In this document: piece by piece, positions 17,752 to 26,997 of the stretch
Numbering within the stretch: the stretch's first letter is position 1
Layout of the letters: each line of letters starts with the position of its first letter
Assembly: GCF_902497855.1 (NCBI RefSeq)
Contig: NZ_CABVHU010000001.1
Span: forward strand, 442,595-506,594
Source of the DNA: Pseudomonas fluorescens
Lineage (GTDB): Bacteria; Pseudomonadota; Gammaproteobacteria; Pseudomonadales; Pseudomonadaceae
DNA: 64,000 bases
Reading direction: 5' to 3'
Program-made: the position numbers and the translations under genes
Notes under the pieces: generated by a model
What the model was told of the DNA's origin: nothing
Database searches by the model: none
The model's input: the letters and a program-made list of their open reading frames with translations, nothing else

Positions 17752-18945
17752 TCATTCCCGCACCCGCGCCTCCCGCGGCATACCCAGAGCACGCTCGGCA
17801 ATGATATTGCGCTGGATCTCATTACTGCCGCCATAAATCGTATCGGAGCGGGTAAACAGAAACAGCGATTGAAGACGACTCAGCTGATAAGACTGGCCAT
17901 CGAGGATTTCGGCATCGTCGCCCAACACATCCATCGCCAGCTTCCCGAGGTCTGAGTGCCAGGTTGACCAGGCCAGTTTGTAGATCATGGCTTCGCGGCG
18001 CAGGCTGCCATCTTGTGGACCCGAGAGCATGCGCAAGGAGTTGTAGCGCAACACCTTGAGCCCGGCCCATGCCTGGGCGATGCGCTGGCGCAGCAGCGGG
18101 TCGCGTGAAGCGCCATTGGCGCGGGCAATGCGAATGATCTCGTCGAGTTCATTGTTAAACTGCATTTGCTGGCCCAGCGTCGAGGCACCGCGCTCGAAGC
18201 CGAGCAGGGCCATGGCGATTTTCCAGCCGTCGCCCGGTTGGCCGATCAGGTTATCGGCGTGGGTCACCGCCTGATCGAAAAACACTTCGTTGAACTCGCT
18301 GGTGCCGGTCAGTTGCTGGATGGGGTGCACACGGATCTGCGTCTGGGCCATCGGTACCAGCAGGAACGACAAACCGTGATGCCCTTGACTGCCGGGTTCG
18401 GTGCGCGCCAAAACAAAACACCAGTCGGCTTCGTGGGCCAGCGAGGTCCAGACCTTCTGGCCGCTGATCAGCCAGTGTTCGCCCGTGGCGTCGAGCCTGG
18501 CCCGGGTTTGTACATTCGCCAGGTCGGAACCGGCGCCGGGTTCGGAGTAGCCCTGGCACCAGAACTCGCTGCCACCGAGGATGCCAGGCAACAGGCGCTG
18601 TTGCTGGGCCGCCGTGCCGAAGGTGGCGAGGGTCGGGCCAACCAGCCCTTCGCCGATGTGGCCCATGCGTCCGGGCCCGCCGGCGCGTGCATATTCCTCA
18701 TGGAATATCACCTGCTGGCAGAGGCTCAGGCCGCGTCCGCCATGTTCCTTCGACCAACCCAGGCCAATCCAGGCACCCGCGGCGAGTTCACGTTCCCAGG
18801 CTTTGCGTTCTTCGGGAAAACTGTGCTCGTCCCCGGGACCGCCGCGAAAGCGCAACGGCGCAAACTCGCCACTCAGGTGTTCTTCCAGCCATTGTGCGAC
18901 CTCGCGACGGAAAGCCTCGTCGGCATTGCTGAAACCGATTTTCAT
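17752..18945 (-). CDS. Acyl-CoA dehydrogenase, steroid type (one subunit of a pair)
   Basis: ACAD of 397 aa with the normal domain order. The middle-domain motif CQGYSEPGAGSDLANVQTRA is near residue 130, SGQKVWTSLAHEAD near 163, and the C-terminus has TIYGGSNEIQRNIIAERALG. The Glu usually found in YEGT is Gly here, as in the alpha2beta2 ACADs of cholesterol/HIP degradation, where the base lies elsewhere. It overlaps the preceding ACAD gene by 4 bp (ATGA), which fits a heteromeric partner. A steroid ring or side-chain CoA thioester is the likely substrate. Confidence 0.85.
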   Translation of the reverse strand: MKIGFSNADEAFRREVAQWLEEHLSGEFAPLRFRGGPGDEHSFPEERKAWERELAAGAWIGLGWSKEHGGRGLSLCQQVIFHEEYARAGGPGRMGHIGEGLVGPTLATFGTAAQQQRLLPGILGGSEFWCQGYSEPGAGSDLANVQTRARLDATGEHWLISGQKVWTSLAHEADWCFVLARTEPGSQGHHGLSFLLVPMAQTQIRVHPIQQLTGTSEFNEVFFDQAVTHADNLIGQPGDGWKIAMALLGFERGASTLGQQMQFNNELDEIIRIARANGASRDPLLRQRIAQAWAGLKVLRYNSLRMLSGPQDGSLRREAMIYKLAWSTWHSDLGKLAMDVLGDDAEILDGQSYQLSRLQSLFLFTRSDTIYGGSNEIQRNIIAERALGMPREARVRE

Positions 18946-20114
18946 GCGTCTTCTCCGAACAGGTGTGCCGCCAGGCGTTCGCGATGCAGTGCAGGGCTGC
19001 CCAGCAATTGCTCGCTGGCGCGGGCGCGCTTGAAGTACAGGTGCGGGTCGTATTCCCAGGTAAAACCCACGCCGCCATGCATCTGGATCGACTCGGCGGC
19101 GCAGTTGAAAAACGCTTCGCTGGCATGGATTTTCGCCGTGGCGGTGGCCATCACCAATTCGCTGGCGACTGCTTTGTCACCGGCGGGGTCGAGGTGCTCC
19201 TGAGCCACGCAGGCGGCGTAATAGACCGCGGAGCGGGCGCACTCGACCTGCAACATCATGTCGGCGCAGCGGTGCTTGATCGCCTGGAAGCTGGCGATGG
19301 TGCGGCTGAACTGCCGGCGTTCGGCGATGTACGCCAGGGTCAGGTCGAGGACTTGTTGTGCGCCCCCGGCCTGTTCGGCAGCCAGGCCCACGGCGGCGAT
19401 CTGCAAGCTCTCGCGCAGCACCGGCCAGCCCTGGTCGGGGGCGCAGAGCAATTGTGCGTCGCTGACGAATACATTCCGCAGTTCGATCCGTGCCAGGCGC
19501 CGGGTCTGATCCAGGGTGGGCAGGGCAGTGCGCTCCAGGCCCGGTGTATCGGCGTCGAGGGCGAACAGGCTGATCCCCGACTCCCCCTCGCTGCCAGGCG
19601 TACGCGCGGCGATGATCACCAGGTCCGCTTGCGCCCCGTCGATGACCTGGGCGTAACAACCGGTGAGGTTAAACCCACCTGTGCAGGCCCGGGCGATGGT
19701 TTGCACGCTGTGCGCATCCCATCCGGGGCCACTGGCGAACGCCAGGGTCGCTCGGGTTTCGCCACCGGCAATCGCGCTGAGCCAGCGCTCTTGCAGCGCC
19801 GGGTTGTGTCCCGACAGCAGGGCCGGAATGGCCAGACAAGTCGTGGCGAACAGCGGCGAGCCCAGCAGAAAACGACCGCTCTGTTCCAGCAGGATCGCCA
19901 GCTCTACAAACCCCAGGCCCATGCCACCGAAACGCTCGGGGACCATCAGGGCCGGCCAGCACAGCTCCAGGCCGATGCGTTGCCAGACCTCGGGATCGTA
20001 GCCGTCCGCGCGAAGCATGGTTGCGCGCACGGCCTGGGAATCACTGGCCGTGGCGAGGAAGCGCTCAGCGCTGTCGCGAATCATCAAGTGTTCTTCGGTA
20101 AAAGCGAACTCCAT
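18942..20114 (-). CDS. Acyl-CoA dehydrogenase-like, partner subunit
   Basis: ACAD of 390 aa beginning MEFAFTEEHLMIRDSAERF. The C-terminal half retains QFSRTIASFQAIKH and QMHGGVGFTWEYDPHLYFKRA. The YEGT position reads LLGS, so the canonical catalytic Glu is absent. Start at 20114 was chosen over an upstream ATG because it gives the normal ACAD N-terminus and fits the promoter. It is first gene of the leftward two-gene unit from motif copy 7. It probably forms a heterotetramer with the 17752 product, as FadE pairs do in Mycobacterium. Confidence 0.82.
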   Translation of the reverse strand: MEFAFTEEHLMIRDSAERFLATASDSQAVRATMLRADGYDPEVWQRIGLELCWPALMVPERFGGMGLGFVELAILLEQSGRFLLGSPLFATTCLAIPALLSGHNPALQERWLSAIAGGETRATLAFASGPGWDAHSVQTIARACTGGFNLTGCYAQVIDGAQADLVIIAARTPGSEGESGISLFALDADTPGLERTALPTLDQTRRLARIELRNVFVSDAQLLCAPDQGWPVLRESLQIAAVGLAAEQAGGAQQVLDLTLAYIAERRQFSRTIASFQAIKHRCADMMLQVECARSAVYYAACVAQEHLDPAGDKAVASELVMATATAKIHASEAFFNCAAESIQMHGGVGFTWEYDPHLYFKRARASEQLLGSPALHRERLAAHLFGEDA

Positions 20115-20174
20115 GGGGGCTGTCTCTGCAAAGCGGATGGATGCGCGAAGTCTGGAGTTTGAAGCCGGTGTTCG

Positions 20175-20192
20175 AATCACTAAAACGGACTA
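20175..20192 (-). promoter_or_regulatory. Steroid-regulon motif, copy 7 (degenerate right arm)
   Basis: Minus strand TAGTCCGTTTTAGTGATT: left half perfect, right half 3 of 7. CAGACT follows after 20 bp (20154-20149). It lies about 60 bp before the ACAD pair. Confidence 0.45.
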
Positions 20193-20204
20193 GGGAGATC
20201 GCCT

Positions 20205-20352
20205 CATCGTTCTTCGCCGGCAAGCCTGGCTCCCGGGGGAGTGGGCGCAACACAAAACCAGTGTGGGAGCGAGCCTGCTCGCGAATGCGAACGGTCAGTC
20301 GACGCCGATGTTGAATGTGATGCCGCCTTCGCGAGCAGGCTCGCTCCCACAA
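20205..20352. repeat. REP elements in the ACAD-hsaC divergent gap
   Basis: One REP of the array type (TTCGCCGGCAAGCCTGGCTCC) is followed by an inverted REP pair (GTGGGAGCGAGCCTGCTCGCG ... its inverse ending CTCGCTCCCAC). They fill the 326-bp divergent gap between motif copies 7 and 8. No gene is present. Confidence 0.85.
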
Positions 20353-20357
20353 GTGCT

Positions 20358-20375
20358 TAGTCTCAACGGACGATG
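20358..20375 (+). promoter_or_regulatory. Steroid-regulon motif, copy 8
   Basis: TAGTCTCAACGGACGATG, one mismatch. CACAAT at 20396-20401 is a fair -10 (20 bp gap). It drives the ten-gene hsaC-ipd operon. Confidence 0.68.
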
Positions 20376-20440
20376 AAGGGGCGGGCGGCGCTTTGCACAA
20401 TGCTCGCCACGAAGCCCATCCAGCCAACGAGGACCCAGGC

Positions 20441-21331
20441 ATGATCGACATTCGCGGTTTGAGCTATTTCGTCTCGCAAATCGAAAACCTCAGCCATTGG
20501 CAGCGTTACGCCGAAGACGTGCTGGGCATGCAAGTGCACCCGGCGCCGGGCGGTGGCTTGTACGTGAAAATGGACGAACGCCCGTTTCGCATGCTGATCG
20601 TCGAAGGCAGCGAGGCGCGCTACCTGGCCTCCGGCTGGGAGCTGGCTAACGAGACGGCGTTCAAGGCTGCCCTCGAGCACCTGAGCGCTGCCGGTATCGA
20701 ATGGCAGCCGGGCACTGCCGCCGAGATCGATCAGCGCGGAGTGCAAGCGCTGGTCAAGGTCACCGACCCGTCGGGCAACTGCCATGAACTGAGCTGGGGT
20801 CATCGCTCCGATTGCCAGCCGTTTGTTTCGCCTCAGGGTGTGCCGCGGTTCCTCACCGGCGACATGGGCCTGGGCCACACCGTGCTGCCGGCGCCGAACT
20901 TCGATGCCACCCTGGCATTCGCCAAGGACGTGCTGGGCTTCGAGCTGTCGGACATCTTCAACTTCCGTCCCGACCCGTCGGTGCCGCCGATCCGCATTCA
21001 CTTCCTGCATTGCCAGAACGCTCGTCATCACAGCCTGGCACTGGCCGAGTACCCGGTGCCGTCAGGTTGCGTGCACGTGATGGTCGAGGTGGATTCGATG
21101 ACTGAGGTGGGGCGTGCCCATGACCGTTTGCTGGCCCATGACGTGAGCCTCTCGGCGACCCTCGGCCAGCACCTCAACGACCGCATGACCAGTTTCTACA
21201 TGAAAACGCCGTCCGGTTTCGATCTGGAATATGGCTTTGGCGGGCTGCAAGTCGACTGGGCCGAGCATTCGGCGTTCGAGTTCACCCGCGTGAGCATTTG
21301 GGGGCACGACTTTTCGGTCGGCCAACGCTAA
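20441..21331 (+). CDS. hsaC: 3,4-DHSA extradiol dioxygenase
   Basis: Type I extradiol dioxygenase of 296 aa with two repeated vicinal-oxygen-chelate domains. The Fe(II) ligands are His146, His212 and Glu263, matching the BphC/HsaC pattern. Active-site HH (196-197) and Tyr253 are present. It cleaves the catechol ring A of 3,4-DHSA, giving 4,9-DSHA for HsaD. ATG at 20441 follows GAGGACCCAGGC. It heads a long operon hsaC-ipdA-ipdB-echA-ipdC-ech-acad-acad-thiolase-SDR, so ring A cleavage is co-expressed with HIP degradation. Confidence 0.92.
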   Translation: MIDIRGLSYFVSQIENLSHWQRYAEDVLGMQVHPAPGGGLYVKMDERPFRMLIVEGSEARYLASGWELANETAFKAALEHLSAAGIEWQPGTAAEIDQRGVQALVKVTDPSGNCHELSWGHRSDCQPFVSPQGVPRFLTGDMGLGHTVLPAPNFDATLAFAKDVLGFELSDIFNFRPDPSVPPIRIHFLHCQNARHHSLALAEYPVPSGCVHVMVEVDSMTEVGRAHDRLLAHDVSLSATLGQHLNDRMTSFYMKTPSGFDLEYGFGGLQVDWAEHSAFEFTRVSIWGHDFSVGQR

Positions 21332-21341
21332 GGAAATTGTC

Positions 21342-22220
21342 ATGATGAACAAACAACTGACAGCGGCCGATGCGGTCGCTCAATTACGCGATGGCATGAC
21401 CATCGGTTTCGGCGGCTGGGGCCCGCGGCGCAAGCCGATGGCCATCGTGCGCGAAATCCTGCGATCAAAGGTCAAGGACCTGACCGTAGTCGCCTACGGC
21501 GGTCCGGAAGTGGGCATGCTGTGCGCTGCCGGCAAGGTCAAGAAGCTGGTGTTCGGCTTCGCCACCCTCGATGCCATTCCACTGGAACCCTATTACCGCA
21601 AGGCCCGTGAGGCCGGTGAACTGGAGCTGATGGAGCTGGACGAAGGCATGTTCCAGTGGGGCCTGCGCGCTGCTGGCATGCGCCTGCCGTTCCTGCCGAC
21701 CCGTTGTGGCCTGGCCACTGATGTGACGCGCCTGAACCCGGAACTCAAGACCATCCAGTCGCCCTATGCCGATGGCGAGGTACTGGTGGCGATGCCGGCA
21801 CTCAATCTCGACGTTGCGTTTGTGCATGTCAACGTCGCCGACCGCCTGGGCAACTGCCTGGTGACCGGACCGGACCCGTATTTCGATCACCTGTTCGCCC
21901 GTGCCGCCGAGCAGTGCTTTGTCTCGTGCGAGCGCCTGGAAGATCGTCTGGAGCTGAGCGCCGACATGGCTCGTTTCAACACCTTCGAGCGTTACCTGGT
22001 GAAAGGCGTGGTGCATGCGCCCCTCGGCGCGCACCCGACGCTTTGCGCCCCCGACTACGGCTGGGACATGAAGCACCTCAAGGGTTATGTCGCCAGCAGC
22101 CAGGCGGAAAACGGCTGGCAGGACTATGTGCAGACCTACATCGCCGGTGGCGAGCAGGCCTATCAGGCACAGAACGGCGGTGCCGACTCCATGGGCGCCT
22201 TGCCCCTTCCCGTGTTCTGA
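21342..22220 (+). CDS. ipdA: CoA-transferase-family ring hydrolase, alpha subunit (IpdA-like)
   Basis: Protein of 292 aa in the CoA-transferase subunit A family. It has the glycine-rich start IGFGGWGPRRKP near residue 21 and a conserved acidic ELDEGM near 98-103. With IpdB it is known in Actinobacteria to hydrolyse the last steroid ring (COCHEA-CoA) rather than transfer CoA. It starts 10 nt after hsaC with AAGGAAATTGTC. A tandem ATGATG makes the exact start uncertain by one codon. Adjacency to ipdB, an EchA20-like gene and ipdC copies the actinobacterial HIP locus. Confidence 0.88.
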   Translation: MMNKQLTAADAVAQLRDGMTIGFGGWGPRRKPMAIVREILRSKVKDLTVVAYGGPEVGMLCAAGKVKKLVFGFATLDAIPLEPYYRKAREAGELELMELDEGMFQWGLRAAGMRLPFLPTRCGLATDVTRLNPELKTIQSPYADGEVLVAMPALNLDVAFVHVNVADRLGNCLVTGPDPYFDHLFARAAEQCFVSCERLEDRLELSADMARFNTFERYLVKGVVHAPLGAHPTLCAPDYGWDMKHLKGYVASSQAENGWQDYVQTYIAGGEQAYQAQNGGADSMGALPLPVF

Positions 22221-22232
22221 GGATTAGCGACT

Positions 22233-23030
22233 ATGTCTGCAACCTTTGATTTTACCCTCGCTGAACTGATGATCGTCGCCGCATCCGAAGCCTGGCGCGG
22301 CAATGGTGAAGTGATTGCCTCGGGCCTTGGCGTGATCCCGCGCCTGGGCGCCAGCCTGGCCAAACTGACCCATAGCCCTGAACTGTTGATGACCGACAGT
22401 GAGGCGTTCCTGGTCGAAGAGCCGATTCCGTTGGGCCCGCGTGGCGACTACGTGCCGCGTTACTCCGGTTACATGTCATTCGAGCGGGTGTTCGAATGCG
22501 TGTGGGGTGGACGCCGCCACGCAATGATCGGGCCGACCCAGATCGACCGCTGGGGCCAGACCAACCTGTCTTGCGTCGGCGACTATCAAAAGCCCAGGAC
22601 CGCGATCCTTGGCGTGCGCGGCTTGCCGGGCAACAGCATCAACCACCTCAACTCGTTCTTCGTACCCAGCCATAACACCCGGGTGTTCGTCAGCGGTGAA
22701 GTGGACATGGTCTCCGGTGTCGGCTTCAAGGCCGAGCGCTGGCCCGAAGGTGCGCGCCGCGATTTGATGGACATCCATTGCGTGGTCAGCGACCTGTGCG
22801 TCCTCGATTTCAATGGCCCGGAGCGTGCGGTGCAGGTGCGCTCGTTGCACCCCGGCGTGAGTTTCGAACAGGTCCAGAACAACACCGGCTTCCCGTTGCT
22901 CAAGTCGGCGCAGTTGCACGAGACCGTGCACCCCACCAGCGAACAGTTGGCCCTGATCCGCCGACTCGACCCCCACGATTACCGCGCCACGGCGATCAAG
23001 GGCAACCCGCCCGGCATCCGTACGGCCTGA
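22233..23030 (+). CDS. ipdB: CoA-transferase-family ring hydrolase, beta subunit (IpdB-like)
   Basis: Protein of 265 aa, CoA-transferase subunit B type, beginning with TLAELMIVAASEAWRGNGEVIASG. The block LGVRGLPGNSINHLN near residue 125 is characteristic. It pairs with IpdA 12 nt upstream to form the alpha/beta hydrolase that opens the final cyclohexenone ring of the steroid C/D fragment. Ribosome site GAGGATTAG. Length is normal. A real CoA transferase function is possible but less likely in this neighbourhood. Confidence 0.88.
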   Translation: MSATFDFTLAELMIVAASEAWRGNGEVIASGLGVIPRLGASLAKLTHSPELLMTDSEAFLVEEPIPLGPRGDYVPRYSGYMSFERVFECVWGGRRHAMIGPTQIDRWGQTNLSCVGDYQKPRTAILGVRGLPGNSINHLNSFFVPSHNTRVFVSGEVDMVSGVGFKAERWPEGARRDLMDIHCVVSDLCVLDFNGPERAVQVRSLHPGVSFEQVQNNTGFPLLKSAQLHETVHPTSEQLALIRRLDPHDYRATAIKGNPPGIRTA

Positions 23031-23047
23031 GGCGAGGAACAGTGAAC

Positions 23048-23956
23048 ATGCACAGCAGCGAGAGTGAATTCGTCGTCCGCGAGGACAAAGCCGTCTACGA
23101 AACAGACACACCGGTGCTGTACAGCGTGGCCGAGGGGATCGCCACGTTGACGCTGAACCGGCCGACCTTCAATAACGCGCAAAACTCGCAAATGACCTAC
23201 GCGTTGGACGCCGCCTTTCGCGAGGCGGTGAACGACGACAACGTCAAGGTCATCGTCCTGCGCGGTAACGGCAAACATTTTTCGGCAGGCCACGATATCG
23301 GCACGCCTGGACGCGATATCGACAAGCCGTTCGAGCGTGCACACCTGTGGTGGGACCACACCAACAAGCCCGGTGGCGAGCAGCTGTATGCCCGCGAGCA
23401 GGAGGTGTACCTGGGCATGTGCCGGCGCTGGCGTGAACTGCCCAAGCCGACCATCGCCATGGTCCAGGGCGCGTGCGTGGCGGGCGGGCTGATGCTGGCT
23501 TGGGTCTGCGATTTGATCGTCGCCAGTGATGACGCGTTCTTTCAGGATCCGGTGGTGCGCATGGGCATTCCGGGGGTGGAGTATTTTGCCCATCCCTATG
23601 AAATGAACCCGCGTATCGCCAAGGAATTCCTCTTCACCGGTGACCGCATGAGCGCCACCCGAGCCTGGCAAGTGGGCATGGTCAACCGCATGGTGCCCCG
23701 CGAAGAGCTGGAGCAGGCGACCTATGCCCTGGCCGCCGGCATCGCCCGTCAGCCGCGCATGGGCCTGGCCCTGACCAAACAGGCGGTCAACCACGTCGAG
23801 GACCTGCAAGGCAAGCGCACGGCGATGGATGCGGTGTTCGCCTGGCACCAGTTCGCTCATGCCCATAACGAGCTGTTGTCTGGCGACAAACTGGGCGGCT
23901 TCGATGCCAAGGGCATGGCCCGGGCCAACAAGCAGGCAGAGGACAAGAGCCAATGA
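23048..23956 (+). CDS. echA20: Enoyl-CoA hydratase/isomerase family, EchA20-like
   Basis: Crotonase-fold protein of 302 aa. The oxyanion motifs are HFSAGHDIGTPGRD near residue 80 and QGACVAGGLMLAWVCDLIVAS near 145. In HIP catabolism EchA20 hydrolytically opens ring D of the HIEC-CoA intermediate. ATG at 23048 lies 9 nt after AGGA. A GTG six bases earlier is also in frame but sits too close to the ribosome site. It is between ipdB and ipdC, overlapping the latter by 4 bp. The gene order supports the name more than any single residue does. Confidence 0.82.
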   Translation: MHSSESEFVVREDKAVYETDTPVLYSVAEGIATLTLNRPTFNNAQNSQMTYALDAAFREAVNDDNVKVIVLRGNGKHFSAGHDIGTPGRDIDKPFERAHLWWDHTNKPGGEQLYAREQEVYLGMCRRWRELPKPTIAMVQGACVAGGLMLAWVCDLIVASDDAFFQDPVVRMGIPGVEYFAHPYEMNPRIAKEFLFTGDRMSATRAWQVGMVNRMVPREELEQATYALAAGIARQPRMGLALTKQAVNHVEDLQGKRTAMDAVFAWHQFAHAHNELLSGDKLGGFDAKGMARANKQAEDKSQ

Positions 23957-25065
23957 ACCGCTGGCTGGATACGCCACTGACCGAGGCCCTCGGTTGCCGC
24001 TACCCGATTGTGCAAACCGCCATGGGTTGGGTTGCCGATGCCAACCTGGTGATCGCCACCACCCAGGCCGGGGGCTTCGGTTTTCTGGCCGGGGCGACCA
24101 TCGCGGCCGATGAGCTGGAGGGCGAAATCCGCAAGGTGATCGACGCCACCGGTGGCAGCAACTTCGGGCTCAATTTTCATATGTTCCAGGACAACGCCGC
24201 GCAGTGCGTCGACCTGGCGATCCAGTACCGCCTGCGCGCCGTGAGCTACGGACGCGGCCCGGACAAAAAGACCATCGCGCGTTTCAAGGCGGCCAAGGTG
24301 TTGTGCATTCCCACCGTGGGCGCACTCAAACATGCATTGAAAGCTGTGGAACTGGGCGCCGACCTGATCACCATTCAGGGCGGCGAGGGCGGCGGTCATA
24401 CCGGTGGTGTCCCCAGTTCCATTCTGTTGCCTCAGGTACTGGCCGCGGTCAAGGTGCCGGTGATCGCCGCCGGCGGTTATGCCACCGGTCGTGGCCTGGC
24501 CTCGGTGCTGGCTGCCGGGGGCGCCGGCATCGCCATGGGCACGCGGTTCCTCATGACCCGCGAATCGCCGACACCGGCCGCGACCCTGGAGCGCTACCTG
24601 AAGGTCAACGACCCGCAACAGGTGCGCGTGACCACGGCGGTGGATGGCATGCGCCACCGCATGATCGAAAATCGTTTTATCAATCATCTGGAGAAGGCCG
24701 GTCCTTTCGGTCGCCTGCGCATTGCCCTGGGAAGTGCCTGGCAGTGGAAGCAGCAGACCGGCATGAGCCTGGGGCACATGGCCTCGGTCTTTATCCGTGC
24801 GTTGCGTGAAGACCCCTCGCAGCTGTCGCAAGTGGTGATGGCCGCCAACCAGCCGGTGCTGTTGCAGCGCTCGATGGTCGATGGCGCCCCGGACGAGGGC
24901 ATCTTGCCCAGCGGCCAGGTGGCGGCGGCCATCGGTGAATTGCTCAGTTGTCGTGAAGTCATTGAAGGCATCGCCAGCGAGGCCCAGCAATGCCTGGACG
25001 CACTCCTGATCCGCAGCCAGACCCGCCCTTCGAACCATCCCGCCAGTATTGGAGAACCCCTGTGA
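23953..25065 (+). CDS. ipdC: IpdC-like FMN-dependent reductase (nitronate monooxygenase family)
   Basis: TIM-barrel flavoprotein of 370 aa, NPD/2-nitropropane-dioxygenase family. The N-terminus has GCRYPIVQTAMGWVADANLV, the phosphate site has QGGEGGGHTGG near residue 145, and AAGGYATGRGLASVLAAGGAGIAMGTRF follows. IpdC of Mycobacterium/Rhodococcus introduces a double bond into 5-hydroxy-HIP-CoA. Overlaps of 4 bp at both ends (ATGA with echA20, GTGA with the next gene) indicate tight translational coupling. A generic nitronate monooxygenase is the alternative. Confidence 0.85.
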   Translation: MNRWLDTPLTEALGCRYPIVQTAMGWVADANLVIATTQAGGFGFLAGATIAADELEGEIRKVIDATGGSNFGLNFHMFQDNAAQCVDLAIQYRLRAVSYGRGPDKKTIARFKAAKVLCIPTVGALKHALKAVELGADLITIQGGEGGGHTGGVPSSILLPQVLAAVKVPVIAAGGYATGRGLASVLAAGGAGIAMGTRFLMTRESPTPAATLERYLKVNDPQQVRVTTAVDGMRHRMIENRFINHLEKAGPFGRLRIALGSAWQWKQQTGMSLGHMASVFIRALREDPSQLSQVVMAANQPVLLQRSMVDGAPDEGILPSGQVAAAIGELLSCREVIEGIASEAQQCLDALLIRSQTRPSNHPASIGEPL

Positions 25066-25814
25066 ACCAGGCATTTACGACACAACTCAATCAGGGGATC
25101 GCTGAACTGGTGATCGCCAAACCTCCGGTCAACGCCCTCGACAGCCAGGAGTGGCACGCCCTGGCGCGGCAGATCGAAGCCCTCGGGGCCAATCCCGAGG
25201 TGCGGGTGATCGTGATCCGCGCCGAAGGCCGCGGCTTTTGCGCCGGTGTCGACATCAAGGAGCTGGACAAGTACCCAGAACGGATCGTCGAGGTCAACGC
25301 CGGTAACTACGCCACGTTCAAGGCCGTGCACCGCAACCCGGTGCCGGTCATTGTCGCGGTCCATGGTTTTGTCCTGGGCGGCGGCATCGGCATCACCGGG
25401 GCGGCGGACATCGTCATCGCCTCCGAATGCGCGACCTTCGCCCTGCCGGAAGTCGACCGTGGCGCCATGGGCGGCGGTGCGCATTTGCAACGGCTGTTCC
25501 CGGTGCAGAAAGTCCGTTACCTGTTCTTTACCGGCGACAGTATCGGCGCCCCCGAAGCCCTGCAATACGGCTTTATCGAGCGGATCGTCAGTAAGGACCA
25601 ACTGCGCGAAACCGCTTTGGGCATCGCGGCGAAAATCGCCGAAAAGAGCCCGGGCATGATCCGCATCGCCAAGGAAGCCTTGAACGGCATCGAAGACGGC
25701 AACCTGGAAGACAAATACCGCTGGGAGCAGGGCTTCACCATGCAGGCCTACAGCAGCCCGGACTCCGCGGAAACGCGCCGGGCCTTCGTCGAAAAACGCG
25801 ACGCCAAGTTCTGA
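25062..25814 (+). CDS. Enoyl-CoA hydratase
   Basis: Crotonase-fold protein of 250 aa starting at GTG (25062), 5 nt after GGAGAA. It has GRGFCAGVDIKELDKY near residue 54 and HGFVLGGGIGITGAADIVIAS near 97. The acidic pair typical of hydratases is only partly kept (ALPEVDRGAMGGG). It overlaps the ipdC stop (GTGA). It probably hydrates an unsaturated ring- or chain-CoA intermediate of HIP breakdown. Which one is not readable from sequence. Confidence 0.83.
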   Translation: MNQAFTTQLNQGIAELVIAKPPVNALDSQEWHALARQIEALGANPEVRVIVIRAEGRGFCAGVDIKELDKYPERIVEVNAGNYATFKAVHRNPVPVIVAVHGFVLGGGIGITGAADIVIASECATFALPEVDRGAMGGGAHLQRLFPVQKVRYLFFTGDSIGAPEALQYGFIERIVSKDQLRETALGIAAKIAEKSPGMIRIAKEALNGIEDGNLEDKYRWEQGFTMQAYSSPDSAETRRAFVEKRDAKF

Positions 25815-25823
25815 GAGAACGCC

Positions 25824-26987
25824 ATGGAACTGACTTATACCCCCAAGCAAAACGCCTTCCGCGCCGAAGTACGCGCCTGGCTGGCGGCCAACCTTCCGCG
25901 CGAACCGCTGGCCAGCTACGACACCCGGGAAGGCTTTGAGCAGCACCGCGCCTGGGAAGCGAAGCTGTTCGACAGCCGCTGGTCGATGGTGATGTGGCCC
26001 GCCGAACTGGGCGGTCGCGGTTGCGATTTGATCGAGTGGCTGATCTTCGAAGAAGAGTACTACAGTGCCGGGGCGCCGATGCGCGTCAACCAGAACGGCC
26101 AGTTGTTGCTGGGGCCGACCCTGATGGAGTTTGGCACCCCGGAACAGAAGCAGCGCTTCCTGCCACGCATGGCCGCCAGTCTCGACATGTGGGCGCAAGG
26201 CTGGTCGGAACCGAATGCCGGTTCGGACATGGCAGCGATCACCAGCAAGGCCACGCTCGACGGCGATCATTACGTGATCAACGGCCAGAAAACCTGGTCG
26301 ACCCGAGCGACCTTCGCCGACTGGCTATTCGGCCTGTTCCGCAGCGAACCGGGCTCCTCGCGCCACCACGGACTGTCGTTCGTGATGGTGCCACTGAATG
26401 CGCCGGGCGTGAGTATTCGTCCGATCAAGGCACTCAATGGCAAGGACGCTTTTGCCGAAGTGTTTTTCGACGACGTCCGCGTGCCGGTGGCCAACCGCAT
26501 CGGTGCCGAAGGGCAGGGCTGGCATGTGGCAATGGCCACTGCCGGTTTTGAACGCGGGTTGCTGCTGCGTTCACCGGCGCGTTTCCAGTACACCGCACGC
26601 AAGTTGGTGGAACTGTACAAGGCCAACCGCGACAGCGCCGACCGCGATCCGGGCCTGCGTGACGCGGTGCTGGACACCTGGATGGGTGCCGAGGCCTACG
26701 CCCTGTCGGCCTACCACACGGTCGGGCGCCTCAGCCGGGGTGAGCAGATCGGTGCCGAGTCGAGCATCAACAAGATCATCTGGTCGGAGCTCGACCTGAA
26801 AATGCACGAAACCGCCATGCGCATTCTGGGCGCCGGCGCCGAGCTGCTGCCGGATACCGATACCGATATCGATGCTGCTGGCTGGCTGGAGGGTTTCCTG
26901 TTCGCCCAGGCCGGACCGATCTACGCCGGGACCAACGAAATCCAGCGCAATATCATTGCCGAGCGGATGCTCGGCTTGCCGAAATAA
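25824..26987 (+). CDS. Acyl-CoA dehydrogenase, FadE30-like
   Basis: ACAD of 387 aa. AQGWSEPNAGSDMAAITSKATL is near residue 130, INGQKTWSTRATFADW near 152, and the C-terminus has GPIYAGTNEIQRNIIAERMLGLPK. The usual catalytic Glu of YEGT is Ala. Close relatives in Actinobacteria (FadE30 class) dehydrogenate HIP-CoA or its hydroxy form. It lies 9 nt after the hydratase and 10 nt before a second ACAD gene, which is likely its partner subunit. Confidence 0.83.
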   Translation: MELTYTPKQNAFRAEVRAWLAANLPREPLASYDTREGFEQHRAWEAKLFDSRWSMVMWPAELGGRGCDLIEWLIFEEEYYSAGAPMRVNQNGQLLLGPTLMEFGTPEQKQRFLPRMAASLDMWAQGWSEPNAGSDMAAITSKATLDGDHYVINGQKTWSTRATFADWLFGLFRSEPGSSRHHGLSFVMVPLNAPGVSIRPIKALNGKDAFAEVFFDDVRVPVANRIGAEGQGWHVAMATAGFERGLLLRSPARFQYTARKLVELYKANRDSADRDPGLRDAVLDTWMGAEAYALSAYHTVGRLSRGEQIGAESSINKIIWSELDLKMHETAMRILGAGAELLPDTDTDIDAAGWLEGFLFAQAGPIYAGTNEIQRNIIAERMLGLPK

Positions 26988-26997
26988 GGAACGGGCC